64,000 nt of DNA, from positions 32,392 to 96,391 of the forward strand of contig WYBX01000107.1 of NCBI GenBank assembly GCA_011525695.1. Reading direction: 5' to 3'. This DNA comes from Verrucomicrobiia bacterium (GTDB lineage Bacteria; Verrucomicrobiota; Verrucomicrobiia; Opitutales; Opitutaceae). A program made the position numbers and the translations under genes. Positions 54,510 through 64,000 of this stretch are shown piece by piece. Every line of letters begins with the position of its first letter. Position 1 is the first letter of the stretch. Under the pieces are notes generated by a model. That model searched no databases and had not been told where the DNA came from. It saw only the letters and a program-made list of their open reading frames with translations.

Positions 54510-55175
54510 TCAGTAATAGCAGGTCGTCCCCGGCCGCCAGATGTCGACTTCCGAGGTTACCGCCGGCTGGATGTGCTGATAGGATCTCGTGTCGCCTCTG
54601 TTCCATTTCCGGTAGAGCGCCCAGGTGCAATAGTCGGCAATCTGGAGATCGAGATTCGATTTCGACTCGTGGTGGATCAGACGGTAGCGGGCGGACAGCG
54701 GAAGCTGGCTGGCCAGCGTGGTCTTGATGATTTTCGCGATTGTCCCGCGCTTCCTCCGGATGGGGATGGCATCGGTTATCACAAGCACCTCCTTGAACAG
54801 TCCCAGATCGTGGTGATCGAGGATATGCTTCAGGAGGATTCCAATCATGCGGGGGTAAAACGCCTCCTCGGGTTGAAAAGCAGGCTCGGTCTTTCGCTTT
54901 TCCACTACGAGCGCGTCGATGCGCACTCCCTCCAGGTTACGACGGATGATTTCGAACACGCGGTTGCGCACCGGCTGGGCGTTTTCCGAAGCATGGAAGT
55001 ATTCCAGTTCCGTCCCCATCTCCGTCAAATCGTACTTGAGCTCGGTCAATGCCTTGTAGGCATTGAAAGGACGCTCCTTGGTCAGGGCCCCCAGCAGAAA
55101 ATAGCGTGTGCCGGTTGGCGAAAAGTCGAGGTTCCCGGCCTCATCGAGAAAGATGTAGAGGAACCTGTCAGCCAT
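54510..55175 (-). CDS. DUF3800 protein
   Basis: 221 residues. FLYIFLDEAGNLDFSPTGTR is the DUF3800 signature (D-E-(S/A)-G acidic motif), followed by YFLLGALTKERPFNA. ILKHILDHHDLGLFKEVLVI, TDAIPIRRKRG and SNLDLQIADYCTWALYRKW, with a late Asp pair, complete a plausible RNase-H-like active site (Asp11, Glu12, Asp112-type acidic, Asp in LQIAD). The family is widespread near phage-defence loci, and its enzymatic activity is unproven. It is preceded by a 24-codon ORF made of hsdR's start, which ends 6 bases before its ATG. Confidence 0.85.
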   Translation of the reverse strand: MADRFLYIFLDEAGNLDFSPTGTRYFLLGALTKERPFNAYKALTELKYDLTEMGTELEYFHASENAQPVRNRVFEIIRRNLEGVRIDALVVEKRKTEPAFQPEEAFYPRMIGILLKHILDHHDLGLFKEVLVITDAIPIRRKRGTIAKIIKTTLASQLPLSARYRLIHHESKSNLDLQIADYCTWALYRKWNRGDTRSYQHIQPAVTSEVDIWRPGTTCYY

Positions 55176-55181
55176 GGGTGA

Positions 55182-55256
55182 TCAGGTGGCGTTTGCAGTC
55201 AGCTCCCCGAACCATTCGAGGGCGGCGGCTTCAACGGTGTTCTCATTGAGGCTCAT
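55182..55256 (-). pseudogene. hsdR 5'-end fragment B / leader ORF of the DUF3800 gene
   Basis: An ATG at 55256 opens MSLNENTVEAAALEWF, identical to HsdR residues 1-16 except Asn for Ser at position 6. It then diverges (GELTANAT) and stops with TGA at 55182-55184, 6 bases before the ATG of the DUF3800 gene. It is too short to act as a protein and could couple translation of the following gene. Confidence 0.75.
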
Positions 55257-55348
55257 GAGTGAGTGAAACGCTTTACATTTATGAGGATCGGGCCGATAAG
55301 TTTCACAGTCTCATTCACCATTGTGTGAAAGGAGCTCCTGAGGCCGCT

Positions 55349-55609
55349 TCAAACGCGGCCTCTGCCATTTTGGTCCGTCCACGCCTCCCATTCCTGCTCG
55401 AATTTCAGTTCCTGGCGGGGGCGCACACAGTAGGGGTTGAGCCTCGCAATCGCCGCACGCAGCCGCTCGACGAGCACCACGTCTCCAAACGAATCCGGCT
55501 CCGCTGCCGCTTCACCCGGCGCGAGCTGCGACTCGTGACCCACCGCGTAGCCGAGCGTCGTGAACCATTCGAGGGCGGCGGCTTCGACGGTGGATTCGTT
55601 GAGGCTCAT
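55349..55609 (-). pseudogene. hsdR 5'-end fragment C
   Basis: An 86-codon ORF starting MSLNESTVEAAALEWFTTLG. It tracks HsdR for about 58 residues (APGEAAAEPDSFGDVVLVER, then LRAAIARLNP) with roughly four fifths identity. It then leaves the HsdR sequence for an unrelated tail, VRPRQELKFEQEWEAWTDQN. A GAGGCCGC/GCGGCCTC hairpin spans its stop. It is a duplication of the first ~175 bases of hsdR, joined to other DNA. Confidence 0.8.
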
Positions 55610-55749
55610 TCAGCGAGTTTGCCTGGTCCTGCCCAAACGGCAGCATATTGGCAGAAGCTGATGTCATCTCGCGTGATGTCGAACTCAGAACGCTGCCACC
55701 GGCATCAAAGCCCCGCCACTCGGACGCGACTGCGGCGGCGCCCGGCCGT

Positions 55750-56598
55750 CTACTTGGCCGCAAAGGCCAGGATGTCAGGCTTGGCGTCAGCGCCTACGTG
55801 GGGGATGCGATCGTGGTCAAGATCGTGCTGAACTTGATCGAAAGCGCGGAAGTGCGAAACCTCTCCGCTGCGCGGTCCCTGCAGGATAAACAGCAACTCG
55901 TCGGGTGCGGTGTTGAAGGTGCGCAGCCGAGAGACGACTCCCCGCCACTCATCGGCATGCCGCAGGATCTCGGTCGGATTGTTCCGGTCGAGATGCAGCG
56001 CCTTGATCGCTTGCTGCGGGCGCGAGGCGGACGGTGTGCGCTTCACAAACGGGAAGCGCACTTGGTAAAGGTCGTCGCCCACCTTGTCATCCAGCAGGTA
56101 ACGTTGGAGCAGATCGGCTTCACGAAGGACGGCTTCGAGACGGCGGCACATGACCCGTTCCTGATATTCCGGCACATGGGCGAAGCGGCGCTCCACATAG
56201 GCGCCGAAAACTTCATCCAAGGTAGCGGCAGGATCGTCGCTCAGAATCACCCGGGGATTGCTGTAAAAGAGAATCGACTCGCGCGGATGCACGATCGTCT
56301 TGAAGACCTCGCGTTGCCGCTGCCGGTCGCACTCGTTGAGCGTCTGGGCATCCGTGGGCACGTTGCGATAGCCCTTGAGCGAATCCGCCCACGCATTCAT
56401 TGCGGCGGAGTAGACATTGGCATCGAGCTCGGGGAAGAAGCGGCCAACGCGACCGCGGCGGCGCAAATCGGCACGCTTGAAGTCGAGATAACCGATGGCG
56501 GGGCAGGCCAGCACGACGCCGACGTTCACGAACTCGTCGGTTTCCGGATAGGGAGCAAAGCGAACCACGGAGTAGTGACAGGCGAGCTGCTTAGTCAT
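55750..56598 (-). CDS. DUF3037 protein, partner of the HipA-like kinase
   Basis: 282 residues. CHYSVVRFAPYPETDEFVNV and GVVLACPAIGYLDFK are the DUF3037 signature; R(F/V)APxxxxGEFVNVGV is typical, and the rest is helical and charged. A recurrent pair in bacteria couples DUF3037 to a HipA-like kinase, and the two genes here overlap by 8 bases. The partner may be the substrate or antitoxin of the kinase (inference). Cargo gene inside the Type I R-M island. Confidence 0.85.
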   Translation of the reverse strand: MTKQLACHYSVVRFAPYPETDEFVNVGVVLACPAIGYLDFKRADLRRRGRVGRFFPELDANVYSAAMNAWADSLKGYRNVPTDAQTLNECDRQRQREVFKTIVHPRESILFYSNPRVILSDDPAATLDEVFGAYVERRFAHVPEYQERVMCRRLEAVLREADLLQRYLLDDKVGDDLYQVRFPFVKRTPSASRPQQAIKALHLDRNNPTEILRHADEWRGVVSRLRTFNTAPDELLFILQGPRSGEVSHFRAFDQVQHDLDHDRIPHVGADAKPDILAFAAK

Positions 56599-57346
56599 GG
56601 TTCCTCCAGTCTCGGTGCGATGCGTCGTTCGGGCTTTGGTTCAGTTGGCGAATGAACCACGCTATTCCGTCGCCCTCGGTTGTCCATTCCGAAGGCAGTT
56701 CGCCCAAGATGGGCGTGGGCAGCAGGCTGGATGCGGCGGCGGAGAATTCGGCTGCCAAGGTCGGTGGCAGCCATTCCAAGGTGGCCGGCGCCATCGCCTT
56801 GAAGAGGTGAGTTCCCCAGAAAATGGAGGCATTCGCCGGATGCCCCGCCTGATCATGATCGATCACATGGAGGGCGCGTGTTTCGGCGCTCCAGAGCAGG
56901 TTGGGGTTTTTCTCACCGCGGTCCTGATTTCGGATCCACCAGTCAAAGGCCAGCAGGCGCAATCGCAGATCCGCGGGAATCGCATCCGTAAGGGACACCT
57001 CGAATTCCATCGCGCTGGCCACCTGCTGGGAACCGAATCCCACGCCCGGCTGAATCTGGCGTTCACTGAAGGCGTTCCACTCCTCGGCTAGATTTTCCGC
57101 GACCATGATTTGGCGATAGTTCGGAATCGGTAGGCCAAGCGACCGGCCGAGCCGGGCGCAGATCCACTCCAGCACCAGGGGCCAGGATCCGCCAGCGATG
57201 AAGGGCTTGAGGATATAGTGCGCTCCGTCGCTGCCGCGGCAAAGCAACGGCTGCATGGCCCCGCGTTCCGCCAGGCGTTTCAATTCCAGCGCCTCGATGC
57301 GGCCAAATTCCTGTTCGGGAGGAGGAGGCATGGTGAAATTGATCAT
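56591..57346 (-). CDS. HipA-family kinase-like protein (short form)
   Basis: 251 residues; HipA is about 440, so this short form lacks the N-terminal subdomain. Kinase features: HYILKPFI with Lys47; DWWIRNQDRGEKNPNLLW with the catalytic Asp142 and metal Asn147/149; and LHVIDHDQAG with the DFG-equivalent Asp163/Asp165. The start ATG is overlapped by the stop of a 17-codon leader that begins like hsdR. HipA kinases phosphorylate glutamyl-tRNA synthetase or other proteins and cause growth arrest; the target here is unknown. A toxin-like or signalling role in the defence island is likely. Confidence 0.85.
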   Translation of the reverse strand: MINFTMPPPPEQEFGRIEALELKRLAERGAMQPLLCRGSDGAHYILKPFIAGGSWPLVLEWICARLGRSLGLPIPNYRQIMVAENLAEEWNAFSERQIQPGVGFGSQQVASAMEFEVSLTDAIPADLRLRLLAFDWWIRNQDRGEKNPNLLWSAETRALHVIDHDQAGHPANASIFWGTHLFKAMAPATLEWLPPTLAAEFSAAASSLLPTPILGELPSEWTTEGDGIAWFIRQLNQSPNDASHRDWRNHD

Positions 57347-57396
57347 GCCCCGCTGGCGTGGCGGTGGAGAAGTTTGGTGGATGCCTTGAGGCTCAT
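57343..57396 (-). other. 17-codon leader ORF with hsdR-like start (E)
   Basis: ATG at 57396: ATGAGCCTCAAGGCATCCAC reads MSLKAST, differing from the hsdR start at two of the first 21 bases. It then ends KLLHRHASGA with TGA overlapping the ATG of the HipA-like gene as ATGA. Its position just upstream of the start codon resembles the leader before the DUF3800 gene. The gap 57347-57712 otherwise holds no confident gene; a frame reading RERQIEVAFRPRDGEFEVAN there may be a decayed coding remnant. Confidence 0.55.
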
Positions 57397-57712
57397 GCTA
57401 AGATAACAGATTGAGTTCCTATTGGCCGACATCGGCTTAGCGCATCCCCGAGAATGGCCCAATGCAGCTGCTAAATTCATCGCTAAGGTGCCAGCCATCG
57501 GCAGCGCATGATGGTCGTGCGCGCGACGCCATTCCGCCTGAAATCGCGGCTGACTTTCTGGCGCATACTCCATCGAGTCGTCCCTGATCTCGATGTTGGC
57601 AGCGTTGGCGACTTCGAACTCTCCGTCGCGCGGGCGAAACGCCACCTCGATCTGGCGCTCCCGGACGCATAGTCGAATCCCCCGACTTGTCCGCCGTAGC
57701 CCTGGCGAACGT

Positions 57713-57761
57713 GGAACCAATCGAGGGCGGCGGCTTCGACGGTGGGCTCGTTGAGGCTCAC
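57713..57761 (-). pseudogene. hsdR 5'-end fragment D
   Basis: From a GTG at 57761: VSLNEPTVEAAALDWF, matching HsdR residues 1-16 with three changes. The similarity also reaches about 17 bases upstream of the start (GATCCATCTACG against GATCCCCGATCGACG before the true hsdR). It ends abruptly at TTCGCCAGGGCTACGGCGGA, a common dispersed motif in this genome type. Confidence 0.7.
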
Positions 57762-57848
57762 CGTAGATGGATCTTGAAGCTTGGAAGACACGATTCGCGT
57801 TTGCCGTGCCGCTTTGCTCAGCCGGACGTCTTCCGCTGTTTAGAACAC

Positions 57849-59921
57849 TCATTCCACGATCGCGCGTAGTTGCCGTTCCACCCGCGCACGAACGAACGCC
57901 CTGATGCTTTTCCCGGAGAAACCCGCTGCGATATTCAGCAACCCAACAAATGCCGCAGGGACGGCAAACCACGGATTAAAATTAGAAAATAGAGCAAACA
58001 CAGTGAACACAGTGAAAATAAGCCAGGCTGCAATATAGCACCAAGTAGAAATATGATTGGCTATACGATCAATACGAGCCCTCAAGCGTTGTTCTCGATC
58101 CAGCATCGACTGACGCTCTGCCCTTAACCGCTCGTTCTCAGCGTCAGTGCGTTGGGCTTGCTCTCGCAGTGCATGTTCTCGAGTTGCCGCTTCATCCTTC
58201 AGCGCCTGTTCTTTTTTTGCGGCCTGTTCGAGGATTTCTCTTTCCCGATTTGCTGCTGCTGCTAACAACGCCTCCCGTTCTTTCACGGTGAGTTGTGCCC
58301 CGTCTAGGTCTTTTTGAATCCGCTGTTGCTCGGATTTCAGACGTTCGATTTCCGCTTGTTTCTCTTCGGCATACGTCTGTTCTAGCCGGTTTAAGATTGT
58401 GCGTAGGTTGGCTTCTGTAATGCCACTGACTTCGCCCTGGGTCACTTCCATCAATTCCTCCGGTGCTTTCAGTGACAATCTAAGGATCTCGTGATCTTGT
58501 TCTGAGAAGCGCCCTTCGCCCTTCAATCGATCAACCTCGATGACATACTGCCGCCACACAGATTGCGGAGGTCGCATCGCCGCATGACAACTTGAGAGTA
58601 ACTCTGTCCGGGAAAGCTCACCCGCCTCAATTGGAGCTTTCAACCACGTGAGATGGGACAAATGAAAATCTGTTATGACAGCTGAAAAGATCCAGCCCTG
58701 CTCCTCCGCCCTCTGCTGCTTGTATGCAGCACGGGAAAGGGTAGTGTTTGTTGTGACGAAAACATATCCTGCGTCTTCAAGGCGTAAAACGCGACGACCC
58801 TGTCTCAGTGCAATAATACTACGCACTGCGTGAATATCGTGATCGGCTGCCCGGCCGAGTGCGTATCCCAATTCTTCCTCCAACTCTGCACGCAGCGCCA
58901 CCTCGTCAATTTGGAAGCGAAATGTTGTCGCGTCGTAGCTTGGCGCTGGTAGAGTCGAAACATTCAAGGCCTTCAAACGGTCCTCTAGCCTGCTTTCGAC
59001 GAGGATCACGTCGGCGACACCTCGGCCTCGTTTCCTGAGTTCCTCGACTACTGGTCCCCGCGCTCCTCCTTGCATAAAGCCTCGTTTAATCCCGTTCAGC
59101 ACCACTCTGATTTCGTCCTTGGTCTCAGGGAAAACGCATAGTATTCCCTTCAGCTTGCGAATGGATTCCAGCAAGCGGCGCGTGTTTTCGGCATCGACCG
59201 GTGCCTCGAGGTCGAACGCCTTTAATAGGAACCGCGTATCGAGGACGAAAACTACTCCTTTGTAGCCTGTTCCCTTGCCCTTGAGGTCGGGACATAAGAG
59301 CGCGTTCGCTAATATGTGGCTTTCAACAAGAGTCTTGATACTCTCGAATGTTGCGACGTTGGACTCGGCGGTGTGCTTTATGAAAGACGCGATAATAAAG
59401 CGATCCGTCTGGATGTCCTTTCCAGGATCGGGTAACGGGCTCCGGAATTCAATATGCCGAACAAACTCAATAGAGTATTCGCGTATAAAGTCAGTTAGCG
59501 CGGAGGCAGTCCTCTCGTCAGTCCATTCGGTTTGATACTTGCTAGCAGCAAAGGCTCTCAGTTGCCGCAGGGCCTCATTGATTCGACCGCTCGCAGCTTG
59601 ACGGTCTGCCGAAACGGTCGACTTTGGGAGCCGCAGAACTTTGAATTGATGCCCATCTGGCGTGGGCTCAATGTATTTGGGTTTCTGTAGTCGCTTTAAA
59701 TAAAGCGCAATGGTCGCGACGGGGAACGTTAGGCCAAATTCAGAGCGTATTACCTGTTGAATCGCCTCCGCATTGAAGGCTGTAGCGTTCATCCGGTGAA
59801 GAGCGCCAACGACGAATCCGTATAGGTAGTCTAGGTAATCGTTGCCTTCGCCCATTCGAAGCGAGAGTAACGCTAGGCTAGATAATGACGTGTTCAGATT
59901 AGTCGGGACTTCGGTATTCAT
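57849..59921 (-). CDS. Winged-helix/PIN-like/coiled-coil/membrane protein in the R-M island
   Basis: 690 residues, unlike any family I know as a whole. Residues 28-98 resemble a winged helix (VATIALYLKRLQKPKYIEPT). Residues 221-395 read like a PIN-type nuclease: VVFVLDTRFLL (Asp228), FPETKDEI (Glu266, Asp269, Glu270), AADHDIHAVRSIIAL (Asp360, Asp362) and YVFVTTNTTLSRAA (Asn392 where PIN has Asp). Residues 510-620 are a long charged coiled coil. Residues 627-645 and 650-667 are two membrane helices with a short loop, then a basic tail. The gene is visibly more AT-rich than its neighbours, which suggests transfer. It lies 27 bases after hsdS. A membrane-tethered nuclease effector triggered during infection is a plausible model. 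Confidence 0.7.
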   Translation of the reverse strand: MNTEVPTNLNTSLSSLALLSLRMGEGNDYLDYLYGFVVGALHRMNATAFNAEAIQQVIRSEFGLTFPVATIALYLKRLQKPKYIEPTPDGHQFKVLRLPKSTVSADRQAASGRINEALRQLRAFAASKYQTEWTDERTASALTDFIREYSIEFVRHIEFRSPLPDPGKDIQTDRFIIASFIKHTAESNVATFESIKTLVESHILANALLCPDLKGKGTGYKGVVFVLDTRFLLKAFDLEAPVDAENTRRLLESIRKLKGILCVFPETKDEIRVVLNGIKRGFMQGGARGPVVEELRKRGRGVADVILVESRLEDRLKALNVSTLPAPSYDATTFRFQIDEVALRAELEEELGYALGRAADHDIHAVRSIIALRQGRRVLRLEDAGYVFVTTNTTLSRAAYKQQRAEEQGWIFSAVITDFHLSHLTWLKAPIEAGELSRTELLSSCHAAMRPPQSVWRQYVIEVDRLKGEGRFSEQDHEILRLSLKAPEELMEVTQGEVSGITEANLRTILNRLEQTYAEEKQAEIERLKSEQQRIQKDLDGAQLTVKEREALLAAAANREREILEQAAKKEQALKDEAATREHALREQAQRTDAENERLRAERQSMLDREQRLRARIDRIANHISTWCYIAAWLIFTVFTVFALFSNFNPWFAVPAAFVGLLNIAAGFSGKSIRAFVRARVERQLRAIVE

Positions 59922-59948
59922 TCGAACTGTTGATAATAGCTAGCGTGG

Positions 59949-61233
59949 CTAAGGCGGTGGAGAAGCCCGTCCGTGCGGTAACGGGCTAATTTCTCCACTC
60001 ATGAGCTTCGGTAACAGAGTATCGCGTAGCATCCCGAGGATGCGATTTTCTTTCCGATTCGAGTCGGCGCGTTCAAAGAGGTGGGCGCAGGTGCAGTGGA
60101 AGGCTTCGAGCGTCTTAGGATTGTTGGGAAATGCGACTTGGATGGCTCCGATGATTTCGGGGCGGACGGCAGGATAGGCTCCGCCGTCGGCCATTTGGCC
60201 CAGATGATCGGAGATTTCGGGTTGCGTCAGTGCGGTGTGGATGAATGACCACGGCGCTTTCGTTGGTGTGAGCACGGCGAAGCCGGTGGAGGCAACGCGG
60301 TTCTCGGGCGGGTTTAGCGACAGGAAGTAGGAGCCGCGGTCGGGACGGACGGTAGAGAGAGCCGTGTCGCCGTGGCGTAAGCGGCGGCGGGCGCGGCTGG
60401 GTTCAGCGCCGCGCTGGTAGGTGGCAATGTTCGCAATATCTCCCCGATGCACCTCCGAAATCTCAACGTATTCGAGGGTCTCTAGGTCGTCGCTCTTGCC
60501 GAGTGTCCACGCGTTGATCGCGCACAACTCGTCGATTCGCGACCGACTCCACCCGTCAGGGATCATTCCTTCGTCGTCGTGATTGAAATGCGCCGGGAAA
60601 AGGGCGGCAGTGGCTTCGTCTATGCCAACGGGTTTGCGCCCGTCGAGTTTTGCGCGCACGGGGTCAAAATCAATAAACCAGCTCTGGAATAGCGCTCGCG
60701 CCATCGCCTCCAGCGTCGCGTTCATCCGCCGGTTCAGCTCGATTTTGTCGTCCAGCGCCCCAAGCACTGCCGCGATGGCTTTTTGCTCGGCGAGTGGTGG
60801 AAGCGTTATTTCTAGCCGAGAGAAATCGCCTTTATTGAGGATTGGTTGCGCTGAACCTCCCGCGGCTTGGTGGCGAATCTCATTCTTCCGTGTACTGAGG
60901 TTGTAATAGACGAACTCGCTGTTGAAGCGGTCATCCACGACAATTGAATTGATTTGCTGGTTGGTAACGCAATCGCGCCCAGCGATGACGGCTTTTCCCA
61001 TGTCGGAGCCGATGCACGACACCATGACCGAACCTGCGGGAATCTTTGATCCTTTGACCAATGCTGCGCCGGTTTCAGTGAGATAGCGGGCAGTCGTGCT
61101 GATGGTCTTTCTCCCATCCATGTCCGATGGAGTGACGAATGGAATCTGACCGCCGAAGTTTCCTTCGATTGCAGTCAGCGGTGTCTTGCCGGTTACGATT
61201 CGGCCCAAATCACCGAGCGTTAGGTCTTCCCAC

Positions 61234-61244
<11 letters not shown>
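59949..61244 (-). CDS. hsdS: Type I restriction-modification specificity subunit
   Basis: 431 residues. Two target-recognition domains alternate with conserved helices: TRD1 at residues 1-150 (LTLGDLGRIVTGKTP, GGQIPFVTPSDMDG); conserved spacer helix at residues 155-205 (PPLAEQKAIAAVLGALDDKI, NRRMNATLEAMARALFQSWF); TRD2 at residues 222-375 (DGWSRSRIDELCAINA, YVEISEVHRG); and a C-terminal conserved part (LRDTLLPKLMSGEI). HsdS sets the bipartite DNA target of the complex. The start overlaps hsdM by 11 bases. Confidence 0.95.
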
Positions 61245-62907
<1,663 letters not shown>

Positions 62908-63132
62908 TGAATCAGGACGACTGAACCGTGCCGGGGCGGAGTGCCGGCGTTGGTAACAGTGGAAGGTCTTACACCGGGCGAGGGAAGAATGGAATGCCGC
63001 TGACTTCCGTAATTCCGGAAGTTTCGCCGAGCGGTCGCGGTGGGCAGAATTCCGGCGAAGGGCGACCAAGAGGCTTGTCTCGGCGGAAGCGGGCCCGTTC
63101 GGTAAGCCCGGTCTCCGGACTGCCCTCCATTC

Positions 63133-63744
63133 ATGCCCTCCGCCGCTGCCATCGAGAAACACTTTGTCGCGCTGCGCGGCTGTGCGAAATGCCCGCGGAT
63201 GATCGGGCCGGTCGTGCACGGGCGGCCGGTGGCCAGCCGGATCATCCTGGTCGGGCAGGCCCCCGGCGACAAGGAGCCAAAGCTCGGCCGGCCGTTTGCG
63301 TGGACCGCCGGCAAGACGCTTTTCAAATGGTTCCAAGGCTCGCTCGGATGGACCGAGGAGGAGGTCCGCGATCGGATCTATTTCGCGGCGGTTGCCCGCT
63401 GCTTTCCCGGCAAACGGCCTGAAGGAGGTGACCGTGTGCCGGCACCGGACGAGATCGACGCCTGCCGCGAATGGCTCGAAAGGGAGTTCAAACTGCTGAA
63501 ACCGGAGCTGGTCCTGCCGGTGGGGAAGCTGGCCATCACGCAGTTCCTGGGCGAACGCCCGCTGAGCGAGACGATCGGCCGCAGCTTCACCATCACCCAT
63601 TACGGGCGCACCCTGGATTGCATTCCTCTCCCGCACCCGTCCGGCGCCTCGCCCTGGCATCGGATCGAGCCAGGCCGGACACTCCTGAACCGGGCGCTGA
63701 ACCGGATCGCGCGGCACCCGGCAGTCAGAAGTGTATCAGTTTGA
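63133..63744 (+). CDS. Uracil-DNA glycosylase (family 4/5 type, Fe-S)
   Basis: 203 residues. It removes uracil from DNA. CAKCPRM (Cys17, Cys20), then Cys90 and Cys111, fits the four-cysteine 4Fe-4S cluster of family 4. The water-activating motif is ILVGQAPGDKEPKLGRPFAW and the leucine-loop motif is PLPHPSGASPWHR. The length is as expected. It is divergent from hsdM and outside the island, so probably the right flank of the insertion. Confidence 0.9.
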   Translation: MPSAAAIEKHFVALRGCAKCPRMIGPVVHGRPVASRIILVGQAPGDKEPKLGRPFAWTAGKTLFKWFQGSLGWTEEEVRDRIYFAAVARCFPGKRPEGGDRVPAPDEIDACREWLEREFKLLKPELVLPVGKLAITQFLGERPLSETIGRSFTITHYGRTLDCIPLPHPSGASPWHRIEPGRTLLNRALNRIARHPAVRSVSV

Positions 63745-63794
63745 AATCGGTCTTTTTTGGCCTTGGAATTGGGCATCTCAGGCCAGAAACGACA

Positions 63795-63818
63795 GAACCG
63801 CAGGTTTCCCTGCGGTTC
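63795..63818. terminator. Possible terminator-like hairpin after the glycosylase gene
   Basis: GAACCGCAGG, loop TTTC, CCTGCGGTTC: a 10-bp stem 51 bases after the stop. No run of T follows (TCGTGAGG), so termination is uncertain. The rest of the window to 64000 shows no gene; short repeats CCTGCC/GGCAGG at 63949-63964 form another small hairpin. Confidence 0.45.
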
Positions 63819-64000
63819 TCGTGAGGCGGTGTTACGGCCTCAATGCCGTGATGGCATGAAGTGAGAAAAACGGTCACTGTCGTCCCACAGAAATTTGTGA
63901 AACCGGAGGGAGAAAAGCGGTTCGGCTGCACGGGTTAGACCTGCCACAAGGCAGGGGATGAAAAACAAAAACCCGATACAACCGAACCGTCGGCAAACTA

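Noticed and set aside
57483..57791. 102-codon minus-strand ORF beginning MSSKLQDPSTVSLNE
   Set aside because: Beyond the ~16 hsdR-like codons the frame is Arg/Ser-rich and a different frame looks more coding; treated as hsdR fragment D plus decayed DNA.
62908..63717. N-terminal extension of hsdM
   Set aside because: The extra 270 codons are antisense to the Fe-S uracil-DNA glycosylase; HsdM starts normally at 62907.
63795..63818. Confident intrinsic terminator after the glycosylase
   Set aside because: The stem is good but there is no T-run, so it is listed only as possible.

Overview
The window is high-GC DNA that I read as a chromosomal segment of a Verrucomicrobiota bacterium close to Opitutaceae. 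The reasons are a secreted-protein C-terminus of the LPPGVYTAQVSG type at the left edge, a TonB-C-like secreted protein, a DUF6807/PmoA-like lipoprotein, a secreted amidohydrolase, a sulfatase, a possible rhombosortase remnant, and the dense littering of gene gaps with several families of structured interspersed repeats. The taxonomy is inferred from gene content only. I found no rRNA, tRNA, CRISPR array, transposase or integrase.

Layout. 1-6.7 kb: end of a large secreted protein, a TonB-C-like protein, a heptanucleotide tract, a GTPase-less YchF C-terminal-domain protein, a DUF4870 membrane protein, a coupled DUF2868/DUF3482 pair and a glycerophosphodiester phosphodiesterase. 7-9.6 kb: secreted amidohydrolase and patatin. 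9.9-17.3 kb: a tight fatty-acid oxidation operon (PaaK-like acyl-CoA ligase, thiolase, FadJ-type hydratase/dehydrogenase, acyl-CoA dehydrogenase). 17.4-22 kb: lipoproteins, RlmN and a Tll0287-like haem-motif protein. 22.3-27.9 kb: minus-strand cluster of aldehyde dehydrogenase, iron alcohol dehydrogenase and glutamine-synthetase-like ligase, suggesting gamma-glutamylated amine catabolism, preceded by a membrane protein and a perfect 50-bp palindrome. 28.5-41 kb: rRNA methyltransferase, sulfatase, aminotransferase, TIM-barrel epimerase, HGSNAT-like membrane protein, Mpo1-like protein, a tetratricopeptide-like protein, esterase and pyrimidine salvage (upp plus deoxyribosyltransferase), with many repeats. 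41.3-51 kb: penicillin acylase, MFS exporter, sugar kinase, BON protein, DUF3016, S4 protein, RRM protein and DEAD-box helicase.

51-63 kb is a minus-strand defence island: hsdM, hsdS, an unusual 690-residue protein (winged-helix-like, PIN-like, coiled coil, two membrane helices), a HipA-like kinase plus DUF3037 pair, a DUF3800 protein, and finally hsdR. The striking feature is that the 5' end of hsdR occurs several times inside the island. Partial copies lie at about 57.75, 57.39, 55.6 and 55.25 kb. Two of them form tiny ORFs that stop exactly at the start codons of the HipA-like and DUF3800 genes. The island therefore looks as if cargo genes were inserted successively at the hsdR start, each gaining an hsdR-derived translation leader. 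I consider this, together with the PIN/coiled-coil/membrane protein, the best candidate for an undescribed system.

A second undescribed-looking item is a ~100-bp interspersed element made of an outer stem plus two 7-bp hairpins whose 6-nt loops are exact reverse complements of one another. Compensatory stem changes between copies indicate selection for, or templated preservation of, the structure.
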